A stretch of DNA of 64,000 nucleotides, taken from Eimeria necatrix. Lineage: Eukaryota > Apicomplexa > Conoidasida > Eucoccidiorida > Eimeriidae. The position numbers and the translations under genes were made by a program. The stretch covers positions 172,251-236,250 of the forward strand of contig NW_013651701.1 in NCBI RefSeq assembly GCF_000499385.1, given 5' to 3'. This document shows, in pieces, positions 24,201 through 35,700 of the stretch (within the stretch, counting starts at the first letter, position 1; each line of letters begins with the position of its first letter). The notes below the pieces were generated by a model. It searched no databases. It had not been told where the DNA came from and was given only the letters and a program-made list of their open reading frames with translations.

Positions 24201-25625
24201 ATGTGGGCAGCAGCGCGGGGGCCGCAGCAGCAGCAAAGCCGGGCCTGCGAGCTCCGGAGTGTCTGTGCTGCTGCCCGCATGCGCCGCCGCCTCCTCAGCG
24301 CCGGCTGCTGCATTTCCTTCGAGTTGGGGGCCCCCCGGACTTCGCCGCTTTCCGCCTTCAGCAGCGACACTTGCCTGTCTTTGGCCCACCTGCCTCCTCC
24401 CTTGGGGGACTCCAAGTCCCCGGGGGCCCCCAGCTTCAAGTGCCCTGCTCACGGGCCTTCGCGGGGCTGCGGGGGGGCTGGGGGGCCCCTCCAGGGGGCC
24501 CCCCTGTCTGGGGGCCCCCTGGGGGGGGGCCCCCTCCCGGGGGGGCCCCTGGACCTGGAGGGCGGCGTGCCTGCTGCTCGGCTGCTGCTGCCTGCTGCGC
24601 GGGGCCCCCTCCCCAGGAAGCAGCCCGACGCCCCGCCGCCGGGGCCCGCCGCAGCTGCTGCTGCTGCTGCTGGGGCCGCAGCAGCCGCTGCTGCTGCTGC
24701 TGAAGCAGCAGCAGCGGCTCCGCTCGAGTCGCCGCCTGCAGCGCCGGCGGGGGGCCGCTGCGGGGCCCCCGCCGCCGCTGCACAGTACCCTGGGGGCCCC
24801 CCCGAGGGCGCGGGGGGGCCCCCCCTGGAGGCCCCCGTGGCCTCGCAGTACAGCAGCCGCGCGCAGGTGCAGCTGCGGCCCGCGGGGGCGCTGCAGCAGC
24901 AGCAGCAGCAGCAGCGGGGCCCCGCGAAGGGCTGCAGCGGGGGCCCCGGGGGCCCCGGGGGCCCCCGCTGGGGGCAGCTGCTGTCCCCCTGCCTCTCCAA
25001 ACTCCGAGATGTGATGAACTCCCCAGCTTCTGTCTTGTCGCAGGCGAGCACTTCTTGCGCGGACAGCTGCAGCCAGCCGGCGACTCCGAGTTCGCAGCTG
25101 CTGCCTTGCGCGGCCTCTTCGCCGCTGCCGCTGGGGGTGCCTTCGCCCCGCGCAGCAGCAGCAGCAGCAGCAGCAGCAGCGGCGGCGGCGGCGCCCGCAG
25201 CAGCAGCAGAGGGGGCCCCCAAGGGGCCCCTCCTCGACAGCAGCAAGGCCTGGCTGAGGCGCAGAGGGGGCAGCAGCTACGAGGTGTATGTACACGGCGC
25301 GGTGGCCTCTCCCCACGAGGGCGAGGCCCCCGCGCCCAGCGCTGCTGCTGCCCCCCCAGCAGCAGCAGCAGCAGCAGCAGCAGCGAAGGCCGTCGGCCCC
25401 GAAGGCGCCTGTGCTGCTGCTCCCAAGACCCAGGCGCTGCTGCCACACGAGCCGCTGCACCCACAAGACAACTCTGCTGCCACTTCTTTTCTCTCCAGCC
25501 ATTCTTTGGCTTCTTCGCCGTCTCCGCTGCGGCTGCCCATTCCGGCCCGGAGTCTGCGGCGGCTGCGGAACCCCCGGCTGCAGAAAGAAGCAGCTGCAGC
25601 GGGCCCGGAGCCCGCAGCGGGAGCC

Positions 25626-25658
<33 letters not shown>

Positions 25659-28600
25659 GGAGAGGAGGCGGATGCGTCTGCAGGAGCCAACCCGCCGCGC
25701 TGTCTGCGCCGCCTGCAGCTGCCGAAGCTGCAGGCGCAGCCGTCTTCGCAGTGCTCTTCGCTTTCGATGCTGGGGCCTGCTGCTGGTGCTGCTGAGGGCT
25801 ACAGCCCAGCAGCAGCAGCAGCAGCAGCAGCAGCGCAGCACGCAGACCGAGAGAAAGAAGCGCTGGGGGAAGACCCCAGCGCTGCTGCTGATGCCGCGTA
25901 CTTCGCCCCCAGAGAGCCTTGCCCCTGCGCCCAGTGCGAGGCCTGCAGCGGCGGGGGCTGCAGGCTGAGGGCTAAGGGGCCCCCCTCGGAGGAGGCCCCT
26001 GGGAGGCATGGGGGGCCCCTGGGGGAGGCCTACGAAGCTGCTGCGAAGGCCGCGCACGTGGCTGCGCATGCAGCAGCACAAGCTGCGGCGCATGCAGCTG
26101 TGCTGCAGCGGCAGGCAGAAGAGGCTTACTGGTCCCGCAAAGCCACCCCGGAAGTGGGGTTTAGTGTGTACCCGGACCTCGACAGAGACATCCATCTGGA
26201 CTACAACTTGTACTGCGCAGACCTCGGAGACAGAGACGGAGAGTCCTCCGTGGCTGCTGGAGTTTCCTCGCAAGAAACTGCAGCCCCGATGGCCGTCGAC
26301 GGGGCCCCGAGCGGGGGCCCCTCGCCAGGTGACCCCAAGCCTTGCAAGGGCTCGCAGGCCCACCTCGTGCTGGGGGAGGGCCGCTACGGCAAAGTCGTGT
26401 TGGCGGAGAATAGACGCACCCACGAAATGGTGGCCGTCAAAATGCTCGACAAGAGGCGCGCCCTTGCGGACGAGGCCTGGGACTGCAGGCAGGAGCTCGA
26501 GATCCACAGGTAAGCTCCAGCAGCAACTGAAATGCTGCATTGTTTTGGCCTGAAGTCCCGGAAGTTGAGTCAAGAGCCCCGCGCTCGAGCGGGAGAGCTG
26601 CAGATCCATGCAAAATCTGCGCTGCTGCTGCTGCAGGCGCCTCCCGCGGCACCCCCACGTGGTCTCTGTCCTCGATGTTTACGAGGATCGCAAAAGCCTG
26701 TTCATCCTCATGGAGTTGTGCGACCGAAACTCTCTTGTCGACAGAGTCGTAGCAGACGGAGCCTTCTCTGAAGAGCATGCCAAGATCATCTTTGCCCAGG
26801 TGAGAATACGAAGTTGTTTCTTGTTGTGCTTGTTCATTAGTTTGATTCCTACCGCACTCGCATACTTTTTCATCTTCTCTCGTGATTCTTAATGTTGGCG
26901 CGCTGGAATCTGTCAATGCTAGTCTAAGTTGGAGGCACAAGAGAGGTATTTTTGGATTGCTTGAATGTGGGTAGAGCCACTAAGACGGGGCACTGACGTG
27001 GGGATAAGGCTGCGGTTCGCTGCTGCAGCTGGTCTCTGGAGTCATGCACTGCCACGTCAACAACATCGTGCACAGGGATCTGAAACCGGAAAATATATTA
27101 TTTTCGCGAGAGCTGCGAGGCGGTGGCTGCAGCTGTTCCGGGGCTTCCGACTGTTGGCGAGTCCCGCCTCTGTCGCCTTCCGCTTCCCCTTATCCGTCAT
27201 TCCCCTCCCGATACGACGAGCAGGGCTCCCCAGGCCAAAACTCTTCGGGAGGGTCCAACTTTATTGTCAAAATTACAGACTTTGGGTCCGCCTGCTACGC
27301 CGTGCCCGGCGAGCTCAGCGGCACCGCGTGCGGAACCATTCATTACGTAAGAGGACTGCATTATTTGCGCTTTGCTTCCTTTTCTCTTTGCTGCTTACTC
27401 CGAGCTCCTGCATGTAGTGTGAATGCTTCTACTGTGCGCTGAAAGAAGCGTGCGGACAGTAGCTGGTGTGATGCATGCAGCTGGCCCCTGAGGTGCTATC
27501 TGGTAACTACTACGATGGTTTTCTGAGTGACGTATGGAGCCTCGGCGTCATCCTCTACATCACGGTGTCCGCAACGCCTCCTTTTTTCGGCGAGTCTGTC
27601 GGGGAAGTAGTTCAAAGAATTGTAGCAGGTGCGTCTTGCTCTGTCGGTTTGCGTAGATAGGCTGGGCGCCTTGGTGAATGCCTGGTAGAGGGAGGGCAGA
27701 AGGCAGGTCCAAAGTGATGCAGATCGGGGTTTTTAATGCAGATCCCCGATGAATAGAGTGCATAAGCGTAGGCAACGGTTTGGGAAATGGGTTCTTGGGC
27801 TTGGGGATTTAGGGCAGGAGGCTTATCTCGTCGACCGTGTTCTGCGCATCTCGTGGACCATGTTCTGCGCAGGCTCCTACTCGATGAGCGGCTACCAGTG
27901 GCGACACGTCTCGGACGAATGCAAAGACATCATCCGGCGTTTGCTGACTGTCGATCCACGCTGCAGGTTTGTTTTCCGTTTATCCTCTTTGCCGCGTTTG
28001 CACATCTTGCCTCTTCGAAGGTTCTGCGCATTCGCCCGCTCAGTTTGCCGTCAGCTTTTTGCTTCCCCGAAGTGCAGTTAATTGTTTTACTGTCCGTTGT
28101 TCCGTTTGTATCGACTTATTTGTATTTTCTATTATTTTGTCTTCGTCCTCTTGGTGTGGTTTACCCCGCTCCATTTGCTTCCGTCTGTTTCCATGCTTGT
28201 GTTCGCTATACAGATGCAGAGAGCATACTGGAGCCGATAAGAAAATTCAAGTTGTGAAATGACTTAGCAAGACTTATGTTGGTGTAGGGTTTAGGGGCCA
28301 GGGCATACTTTTTATTGGACTTTGTTTTTCTTCAGGATGTCTTTAAATGAGACAATATCCCACCCCTGGTTTGTACGGATCATGGGGGGCTTGGGATGCT
28401 TCCCAACAACTCTTGGCTGCATGCGCTGCTCCGCTAGAAGTGTGCTCTACGCAGAAGCGGGGGATGAGAGGCGTTCGTTGGAGGTGGATTATGAGGGCTC
28501 GTTCTGCTGCAGCAACTGCAGTGGCTGCAGCAACTGTCATCAAGACGGCTGCGATGCCCCAGAGCTAATTGCAGCTTCACCTTTCGAGCTGTCATGCTGT

Positions 28601-28672
28601 GCGCCTACATCGGGCCCACCCCTGTGGGCCCTTCCGCACGCGTGCGGGTTTGCTCATTGGAATAGAAATTAG
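24201..28672 (+). CDS. Serine/threonine protein kinase, CAMK-like, long N-terminus
   Basis: Six exons: 24201-26509, 26637-26799, 27029-27346, 27481-27628, 27873-27966, 28336-28672. Frames join throughout to give 1122 residues. Residues 1-710 are low-complexity (Ala, Gly-Pro, Gln, Ser) and unrecognised. The kinase domain follows: GEGRYGKVV (near 724), VAVKMLDK lysine (near 746), VHRDLKPEN (near 838), ITDFGSACYAVPG (near 905), GTIHY joined across a splice to LAPEVL, and DVWSLGVILY. An insert of about 50 residues rich in Ser, Gly and Pro separates the catalytic loop from DFG. The activation and APE segments look like the CAMK/CDPK group, but no EF-hands follow. The true start is uncertain: the frame is open upstream of 24201, and 24279 is another ATG. 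The C-terminus is Cys-rich. Confidence 0.82.
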
Positions 28673-30287
28673 GTGCCTTGTGCTGAGCTTTAGTAGCGGC
28701 ATTGGCTGCCACAGGCTGAAGCCGCTGTTTCCTGAGGACAGTGGTGGTGTTTGTCTCCCAACGAAAGTGCTGCGGGCAACTATTCAGTTCCGGCTTACCT
28801 GATGTGGAAGGCGGGACTGCCGAATCCTTTCAATTGCATGCACGCATGCAAGCAGTGATGCGTGGGTGAGGGCATGCACAGAGAGGGTTCAGCCACGGGC
28901 GTGGGCTGGTCATGTGCCCCTCGGCCTGAGCGGCGGTGCCTGTCTTCTCAGGGGGCCAATATGAATCGTGGCTGCCGCATGTGCAGAAGAGAAGAATGCT
29001 GAACTGGTGTTGGTATGGTAGTCGCGATGGATGCAGGCCCATATGCGCATCCCCTCCGCCTTTTACATCGTTTGCGGCCTTAGGGGCACTGTCCGCCCCT
29101 GGCTTACTCCAACAAGCGACGCCGTGTGTGGTAGTGAGAAATCAGTTTGTGGTTGCGAGCTTCTAGCGCAGAGCCTGTCAGATTTGAGAAGCATCTGCCT
29201 TCCCCTCTGCGCCCTTCGCTGTAATTAGACAGGGGCAACCTCGCTATCCCGCATGGCGGACAGGCCGCAGCTCACCCCTGCGCCCTTTGTTCCTCCGTGT
29301 TGTTTGCTGACCCGAAAGCGGTGCGGTTAGACATTCGTTGGTTTCTGGTGGAGCTTGTTTCTTGGTGTGGCTAAGCGTTGTTGCTCAAAGTGGAATGAGG
29401 TCACCTGCCTTACGCACACCGCCTCCGCTCCAGGCGAGCAGCAGCTCCCCCCTTCCGGGTTGCCGCTGCATTTACGCATGCACACGCAAGACGCAGCAGC
29501 AATTCAAGTGTAGTTTCCTACAGGCACGTTGTAGCAACTGCCCGGGAGTTTCTGGGGAGGAGAAAGGGGCAGAAACGCATGCTCTTTGGTCACCGGCAGC
29601 GCCACCTTTCTGCCGATTTGGTCCTTTCCCCGTTACTGCTTGTTTGTTTGTCTTGGCGCTTTGTCAATACACCTGTGGAGAGCCGTGTCCGCGCAAGATA
29701 AGTGCCTACGCCTCCCCATTTGTGTGAGTTGCCTCTAGTGCTCAATGGAGTAGCCCAGCCAGATACGTATCTAAACAGACTCAGGCTCTGCTGGTTATGA
29801 CGGTGACGAACTAGCCAGTTGGCTGTATCGGGCAGGGAAAGCAGGGAAGTACGGCTATCTAGCGGAAGATAAACTCGTGGGGCTCCACACTTCTATTACA
29901 CCACGGGTGTCGGGGTAGCGGCCAAGCGACGCTAGATCCCATCCCTACTAGCTGATGGAGTGAAAATACCACCAATTCAAATATCCGAACCGGCACTGTT
30001 CCAGCACCTGACCAAATGAATCCAGGAATAATTGACTTCCGCCCAACCCAGAAAAATGATACAAATGAGCCCTGTAGGCGTCCTCAGCTAGAGGTTAAGC
30101 CGTTGCCTGTATACGTTCTCAACTTGTTTATTCGGGGCTCTAGCAAAGCGAGGCAGCTGCAGCGCGGGTCAGTCCTTCCTAGCCAAGGCAAACAGACCCA
30201 AATACTCAGCTTGCGGCCCCTGAATGAGCTGGCCGCCAACACCCCTTCGCGCTGGCGAGGGCTTCTGAACTACATTGTGGTCCGCTC
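28673..30287. other. Intergenic, no gene seen
   Basis: Lies between the kinase and reductase 3' ends, which converge. Open frames of up to 129 codons (29338-29727 +) show no conserved features. No notable repeats. Confidence 0.5.
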
Positions 30288-31996
30288 TCAATAAACTTCG
30301 GCTCTCCACCTCTTCGAAGCAATGAGGCTCTTAAATAAAGTGCTGAAATCCACGTTGTTCTTCTGCGCTGCAGCCTGAAGGGCAGCCTTGATGGGAGGAA
30401 GCATATCCTTTCGCCCGCAGACGTACATCAATGCTCCCTCTTCAAACAGGCGCAGTAGCTCGTCGCCATCAGCCTCCATTAGATGCTGCAAAAGTAAGTA
30501 CATGTAAACATTGCGTATCAACATTGTAGAGAAGACGGAAAGCCAATGAATAAATACGCATGATGCTGCGGCTGTTTCTGCTGAAGTCCCCGTCTATATC
30601 ACTATCTGCCGTACGCGTGTGCATACCTGTACATACAGTCGGCCGCCATCTGGGGCCTTCATTTCCCTGGAATACGCAAAGCGCAGCTGCAGCTGCGAGG
30701 GTGGCAGCAGCTGCTGCAGCGCCTCCCACTCGCGGGCGTAGGGAGTAGAGGCCGCCTTTGCAGCTCCAATGTAGGCAACTACAGGACCTGCGACGGCAAC
30801 CCAAACGCACTCAAAGGCCCATAACCTGGTCCACACTCGCCCAGGGCCTTGAAGCGCAACAACCAGCTAGCTAGCCACATCTGCACCCAGCCACACAGCT
30901 AGCGCTACACCCAGTGCCTCGCAGCCAGGAAGAAACAGCAGCGGAAATGCATGCTCAGCTCAACACCAGCCAGCCAAAGACGGACCATTGCGCCTCTCTG
31001 CAAACACCCTCCGTAAGAAGCTGCGCAAGGGAGCAGCGCCTGTTCCCGTGCATGCAAATATGAGAGGGGCGTCGCGGTCCGCAGGCAACAACAGCGAAGC
31101 CCCTACTGGCCCTGAGCAAAAAGGGATTCTCCGCAACAGACCAGCACTTAAAGGGGAAAAGCAGCCAGGGGGCAGGGTAGCAGGCTGCTGCTTCTGCATG
31201 GGTGTTCAGCATGCATAGAAAGAAGAGGATGCAAGGGTCACTCTTGAATTTCTTGGTATCTGATGGTCCACCCGAAAAGTGGTCATGAAAAGAAGAGCGA
31301 CAGCGACACCCTCGCCCAAACTAAAGTTGTTATTAAATAAAATAGATATGGTAGATGATAATTAATTATTAGAATTAGTGGAATTAGTACCGGCGATTTC
31401 AAATTCTGTGCCAATGGGGGCCGTGCACAACAAAGAGGAGCACAGGCCATCTTTGCAGGGGTCAAAGCGGCCGTCAGGCGCCCTGTAGCGGTGGCGCTTC
31501 ACGCACTGCAGCAAGACAAGCAGCGAACTGTTTCCAATGAGGCTCCAGCAGCAAGCAGTTCAACCGGAAAGCAGCAGGAGGCACCCTGAGGGGCAGAACC
31601 AGAAAATGCTTGCGACGCACCAAAGAGAAGGAATGCTGCAGGCCTTTGTCCGGGCACAGCGGCGAAGAAGCCACGCTGTACAGACGCGGCTTCGGGGGAG
31701 GGGCCCCACTCTGGATTTGCCCCTCTCGCTGGTCCTTGAGGTTGACAAATGAAACGCTTTGTCCCTCGAGGTAGCGAAAGGGCTCTTGGGTCTTCCCAGA
31801 GAGCGCTGAGGGGTCATAGGAAAACACCAAGTGGTGCACTTCGTCCCCGGGCTCCCCCTCGCTCCCAGAAGCTCCTGAAGCTCCTGTGCACTCCACGGAG
31901 CTCCCAAGGGGCCCCCCTACCTCGCCGTACGCCGTGTACGTCGCCGCGGGCTCGCGGTGCTCCAGGCGGACTTTGAGAGGCGCAGAGCGGGAGAAC
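30288..31996 (-). CDS. FNR: Ferredoxin-NADP+ reductase, apicoplast type (N-terminus unresolved)
   Basis: FAD enzyme passing electrons between NADPH and plant-type ferredoxin; in apicomplexans it feeds apicoplast Fe-S enzymes of isoprenoid synthesis. Five exons in frame: 31996-31621, 31505-31391, 31111-30986, 30787-30627, 30485-30288. Motifs in order: YLEGQSVSFV, the FAD motif PRLYSVASS, SFSL spliced to CVKRHRY, DGLCSSLLC, GPVGAS, the NADP loop ACTGTGAAPLRSFL, LRFAYSRE, YVCGRKDM, and the C-terminal WRAEVY with the expected terminal Tyr. A Ser/Gly/Glu-rich insert interrupts the FAD domain near 31860-31930, as is common in apicomplexan forms. The 30986 donor is GTCCGT, unusual but needed for frame. 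Exons for the transit peptide must lie upstream; candidates run to about 32730, including an ATG there before a GTAGGT donor. Confidence 0.88.
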
Positions 31997-32730
31997 CTGT
32001 GGGCAGCACCCGGGCAGCGCAGCCCATGGCCCCCTCCCTGCTCCTGCAGCTGTAAGTGACTGCGACTGTCTTTCATGTCAGGGTTTCTATTTCTTCTGTC
32101 TGCGCCATGCAGCATTTCTAAAACTTGTGCGCAGAAACGAGAACACGCAGCTTCAGCCTGAAGTGCGGGCGCACGAGTCTTACAGGTTGAGGGGGGCCTT
32201 TGCGGGGCCCCCAGAGGCACTAAGTTGAGTTCGAGTGTAGCCATTAGGCAGCTCCTCTGCCGCTCTAAGCCTGCAGCAGGAAGCGCATGCAGCCGTTGTG
32301 GGCCAGCTTCACCAAAAAAGAAATAGCTTCGACACAGACAAGAAAACAAAACTTGCAGATGCAACTCACCTCAAGGGAATCTGACCAAATCCCGCGGCCG
32401 GTGCACTCGGTGAGGCGAACTTGAAGCAAACGCAGTGCTCCGCCGCGAATGTGAGGGCTGCAAGGGCGCAAATGCCCTGCAGCAGCAGCAGCAGAAGCAC
32501 TTACAAGCGCTGCGAAGTCCGGCAGCAGCAGCAACGGCGACACCCGAGTTTGCGTCACAAGACAAGTGGCAAATGCCACTGTCCGACGCAAACTCAAGGG
32601 TTCGTGAGCGAAAAGATCCAGTGCATGCTCTGGACTCAAAGCGGCAGTGTTTCGCAAGTACAGGACCTACCAAGAAGCTGATGCGAAGGTGTGCAAGAAG
32701 TATATGGGGGGCCTTCTGCCTCTCATCCAT
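31997..32730 (-). other. Probable 5' exons of ferredoxin-NADP+ reductase
   Basis: Reading leftwards, a frame starting MDERQKAPHILLAHLRISFL (from about 32723) meets a GTAGGT donor. A second open stretch (32657 to about 32370) ends at a GTGAGT donor, and a third (about 32330-32150) is bounded by a TGCTGCAG acceptor. Any of these could encode the bipartite apicoplast leader, but phases could not be joined uniquely to the 31996 acceptor. Confidence 0.35.
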
Positions 32731-35700
32731 CGGGCTTTTGAAAAGGCTGCCTAGTGGCCCCTTCGCTGTGCAGTGCGCGTGTTTAAGTGTTCCAGCAGTT
32801 CAAATGTAAAGCAAGTTCAAATACTTTTGTTCTTATCCTCTTGAACCTACGCCCTAATCCCGACTGGCTAGGCGCTGCTGTGCGAAACAACGCCGCGGCG
32901 AACCGTCGTGGCTGTGAAACTCGTCAGTTGCCGTCCCTGCTGCTGTGCTGAGATATCCGCACTTGCGCCACCAAGCCCATCAGTCAGAGGCTGAGGGTTC
33001 GCGGCGAAGATCTAAGCTTCGACGGGAGGTTTGGGGGTTTAAACCTTCACCTCGTTCCTAGGAAGCAATCCACTACTGTGTTGCCAGTCCGAGGTGTCTG
33101 CTTGTGTTACAAGGTCCAAAAGATCCACACCGTGTAGTGCAAGGCGAGAAAAAGTGATCTGCTGCACTGGGTCTCTTCTGTAACAAGGAAGCTTCAGGTC
33201 GCCTCCCAACGGTCAAAAAGGCTCACGTGTAGTGGGGAGGGAAGCAGCCACAGACTTGCAGTTCAGCTTAGAAGCTTAAAGACTGTCAACGGTTAAGTGG
33301 AAGCGTGAGACAACAACTGGGGTTCTTCAGGAATTTGGGGCCTCTACAGGGCCCCATGAGTGCGAGGCGTTATCGAGAAAAAGGGCCACGCTATCGTTTC
33401 ATTTATTCAGGCACTTCAGTGGCATGGAGATCTGTCCAAGTGGATTTGATGCCAATTAAAATGCATAGTTTCAGGCTGTTCTTCGTTCTCTTGTAGGGTG
33501 CTGCATGTGACTAGTCAGCCGCGAGCCGAGCCCACGGCTATTAGAGAAACATTGAACTCTCCTTACAGGTTACGCTACTGTCTCGATTCCTTATGCAGTT
33601 GTTTGTTCCATTGTGTTGTTGTTGGGCAGGCTTTTTATTTTGAGTGTACAGCACATGCATGTGACTAGTCAAGCGTTGGCCACGAGCCGAGCCCGCGGCT
33701 ATTAGAGAAACATTGAACTCTCCTTACAGGTTACGCTACTATCTCAATTCCTTATGCAGTTGTTTGTTCCATTCTGCTGCCATTGTGCAGGGTTTTTTTG
33801 AGCATACAGCTACTCCACGCTTTTCAAACAGAGGGGTAGTATGTGCGTGGAAAGATGCAACTGTGAAGACTGAGGAAGAATAATTTACATCAGCAGTGCT
33901 TAAAGCATGGAGAAGGTAGATCTGTGAGAAACGTTTTGCAGGTAGTGAGTCGTTGCTGACATGGAGGCGCTCACAGGGCGACAAAGGTGTAAGCTGGCTG
34001 ATAGGCGGCCGGGCATTACAAATATGTAGCTAAATAGCAGCATCGCATCGATGCGCTGTGCGTGCAAAGGGAATGCTCATTGAGCGAGACGGCACATGCG
34101 TTTCCATCCCTAAAAGCCTGTTTCTTGAGAAAAATGCTCAGTAAAAGGGATACTCCACGTGTTTTCGTTCCTGCGGGCCCGCTTCTTCCCGTTGAGCGCT
34201 CTCTAGTCCAATAATTACATGTATCTTCATTCCTACTGGTCTTTTTTTCTGCGCTGGGCACTTATTATAACAGAGCGGAATGTAGCGCCAGGAACTAGGC
34301 TATCGCAGCACCACTCCAACCAGAGAGTCCGAGCCAGTGCTCTGTACTGCAGGCGCTTCTTTGCGCTTAGTGAAGGGAGCCAAAATTTTTCAGGAAATGG
34401 GCATAATGAGCAAAAGAAAGATGAACTCGAAGTCATTTCAGCACACCCTAAGCACAGGCAACACGTTTTACTATTTGCAAATGCAAATGCTTGCTCCACG
34501 GGGAGCTCTGAGAGGCCTATGCTTACTGGATTCCGACGAGCCAAAAGAGACATAAAAAGCGCATCAAGACGCTCCGAAGGTGCTAAACACGAATGTTCCA
34601 GTGGTGAAACTTGAGAGATAGTTCAATATGACAGCAGATGCGAAATTTCAGCGATGACAGGATTGAGAACCTGCTAGTTAGTAATAGAAATGTGCTATGA
34701 AGCGGGTATTACTTCTAGAGTAGGCTGTAATGCTCTGAAGTCCACTTTTCAAATAACACTAGTCACGAATGCGAGCAAGGGTAGGAGTACAAATAAAAGA
34801 GCTATTATGGCAGGCGTGAACGAAGTCGAACCAGCCCCCTGCCGCGTTATAAAAAGCTAACTCACGTACTTCCTTACCTAAATGCAGCAAGCGGGCTGCT
34901 ATACAGCGTCGGAATAAGGCATTTTCACCAGACAAGGAAACGGCAGATTGCAGAATTCCAGTTATACATTCACTGTAGACTCCAAGTACCGATATTGGGG
35001 ATGAAAAGGGACCTTGGCACACTCTTGTTGACAGGCGCAGATCATTCGACCAGAAACTCTTAATGAATGATTGGCAGCACATATTTAGTGAGTGAATCAA
35101 CGAGTGACAGGGTTATCATGTTGCCTTCAGTGACACCATACCCGCCGAGCTTCGGCCTCCTCCAAAGTTGCCTCACGAAAATCTTGTCTTCTGAGTAGCA
35201 GAAGCCTGAAAAGAGCAGCTATGTTCGACATGCCACTTAAGCAGCTCGGATTAAGAACGCACAAGATAGTAGCCAAGTTGTCTCCCGAAGATTGGAAAGA
35301 ATACACGTCTTTGCCCGCTTGGCCGCCAGAGTCATGGTAGGAACACGTGATAAGAGTTCCAGAAAGTTAAACATGCGGAAGGCAAATAGGTTTCAAAAAG
35401 ATAAACGTTCGTTAACTGCTTCTGAGTTCGAAGTGCCCGCAGTGCAGGTAGAATTAAAGATGTAAGTGATTACGAAGTACTTCCTCACATCAGGTTTGCA
35501 AGCAGTGTTCCGTGAAGTCTGCACGGCAAATCAAAGCCTGGGTTGCACCATGATACAACAGATTGCTGGGTGTGGCCATGCACTGGGAAATGAGACGTTA
35601 GTGTTAGCTGTCGGAGGTACATAGAACACAGGATGTTCCAGAGATAACTGGATGAGTGCATCAAAATTTACCTTTGTAGCTTTGTTATGGTTTCTGCAAC

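Noticed and set aside
23937..26609. Very long open frame (890 codons) on the minus strand
   Set aside because: It is antisense to the kinase exon; GC-rich triplets remove stops on both strands. The plus strand carries the kinase motifs and splice sites.
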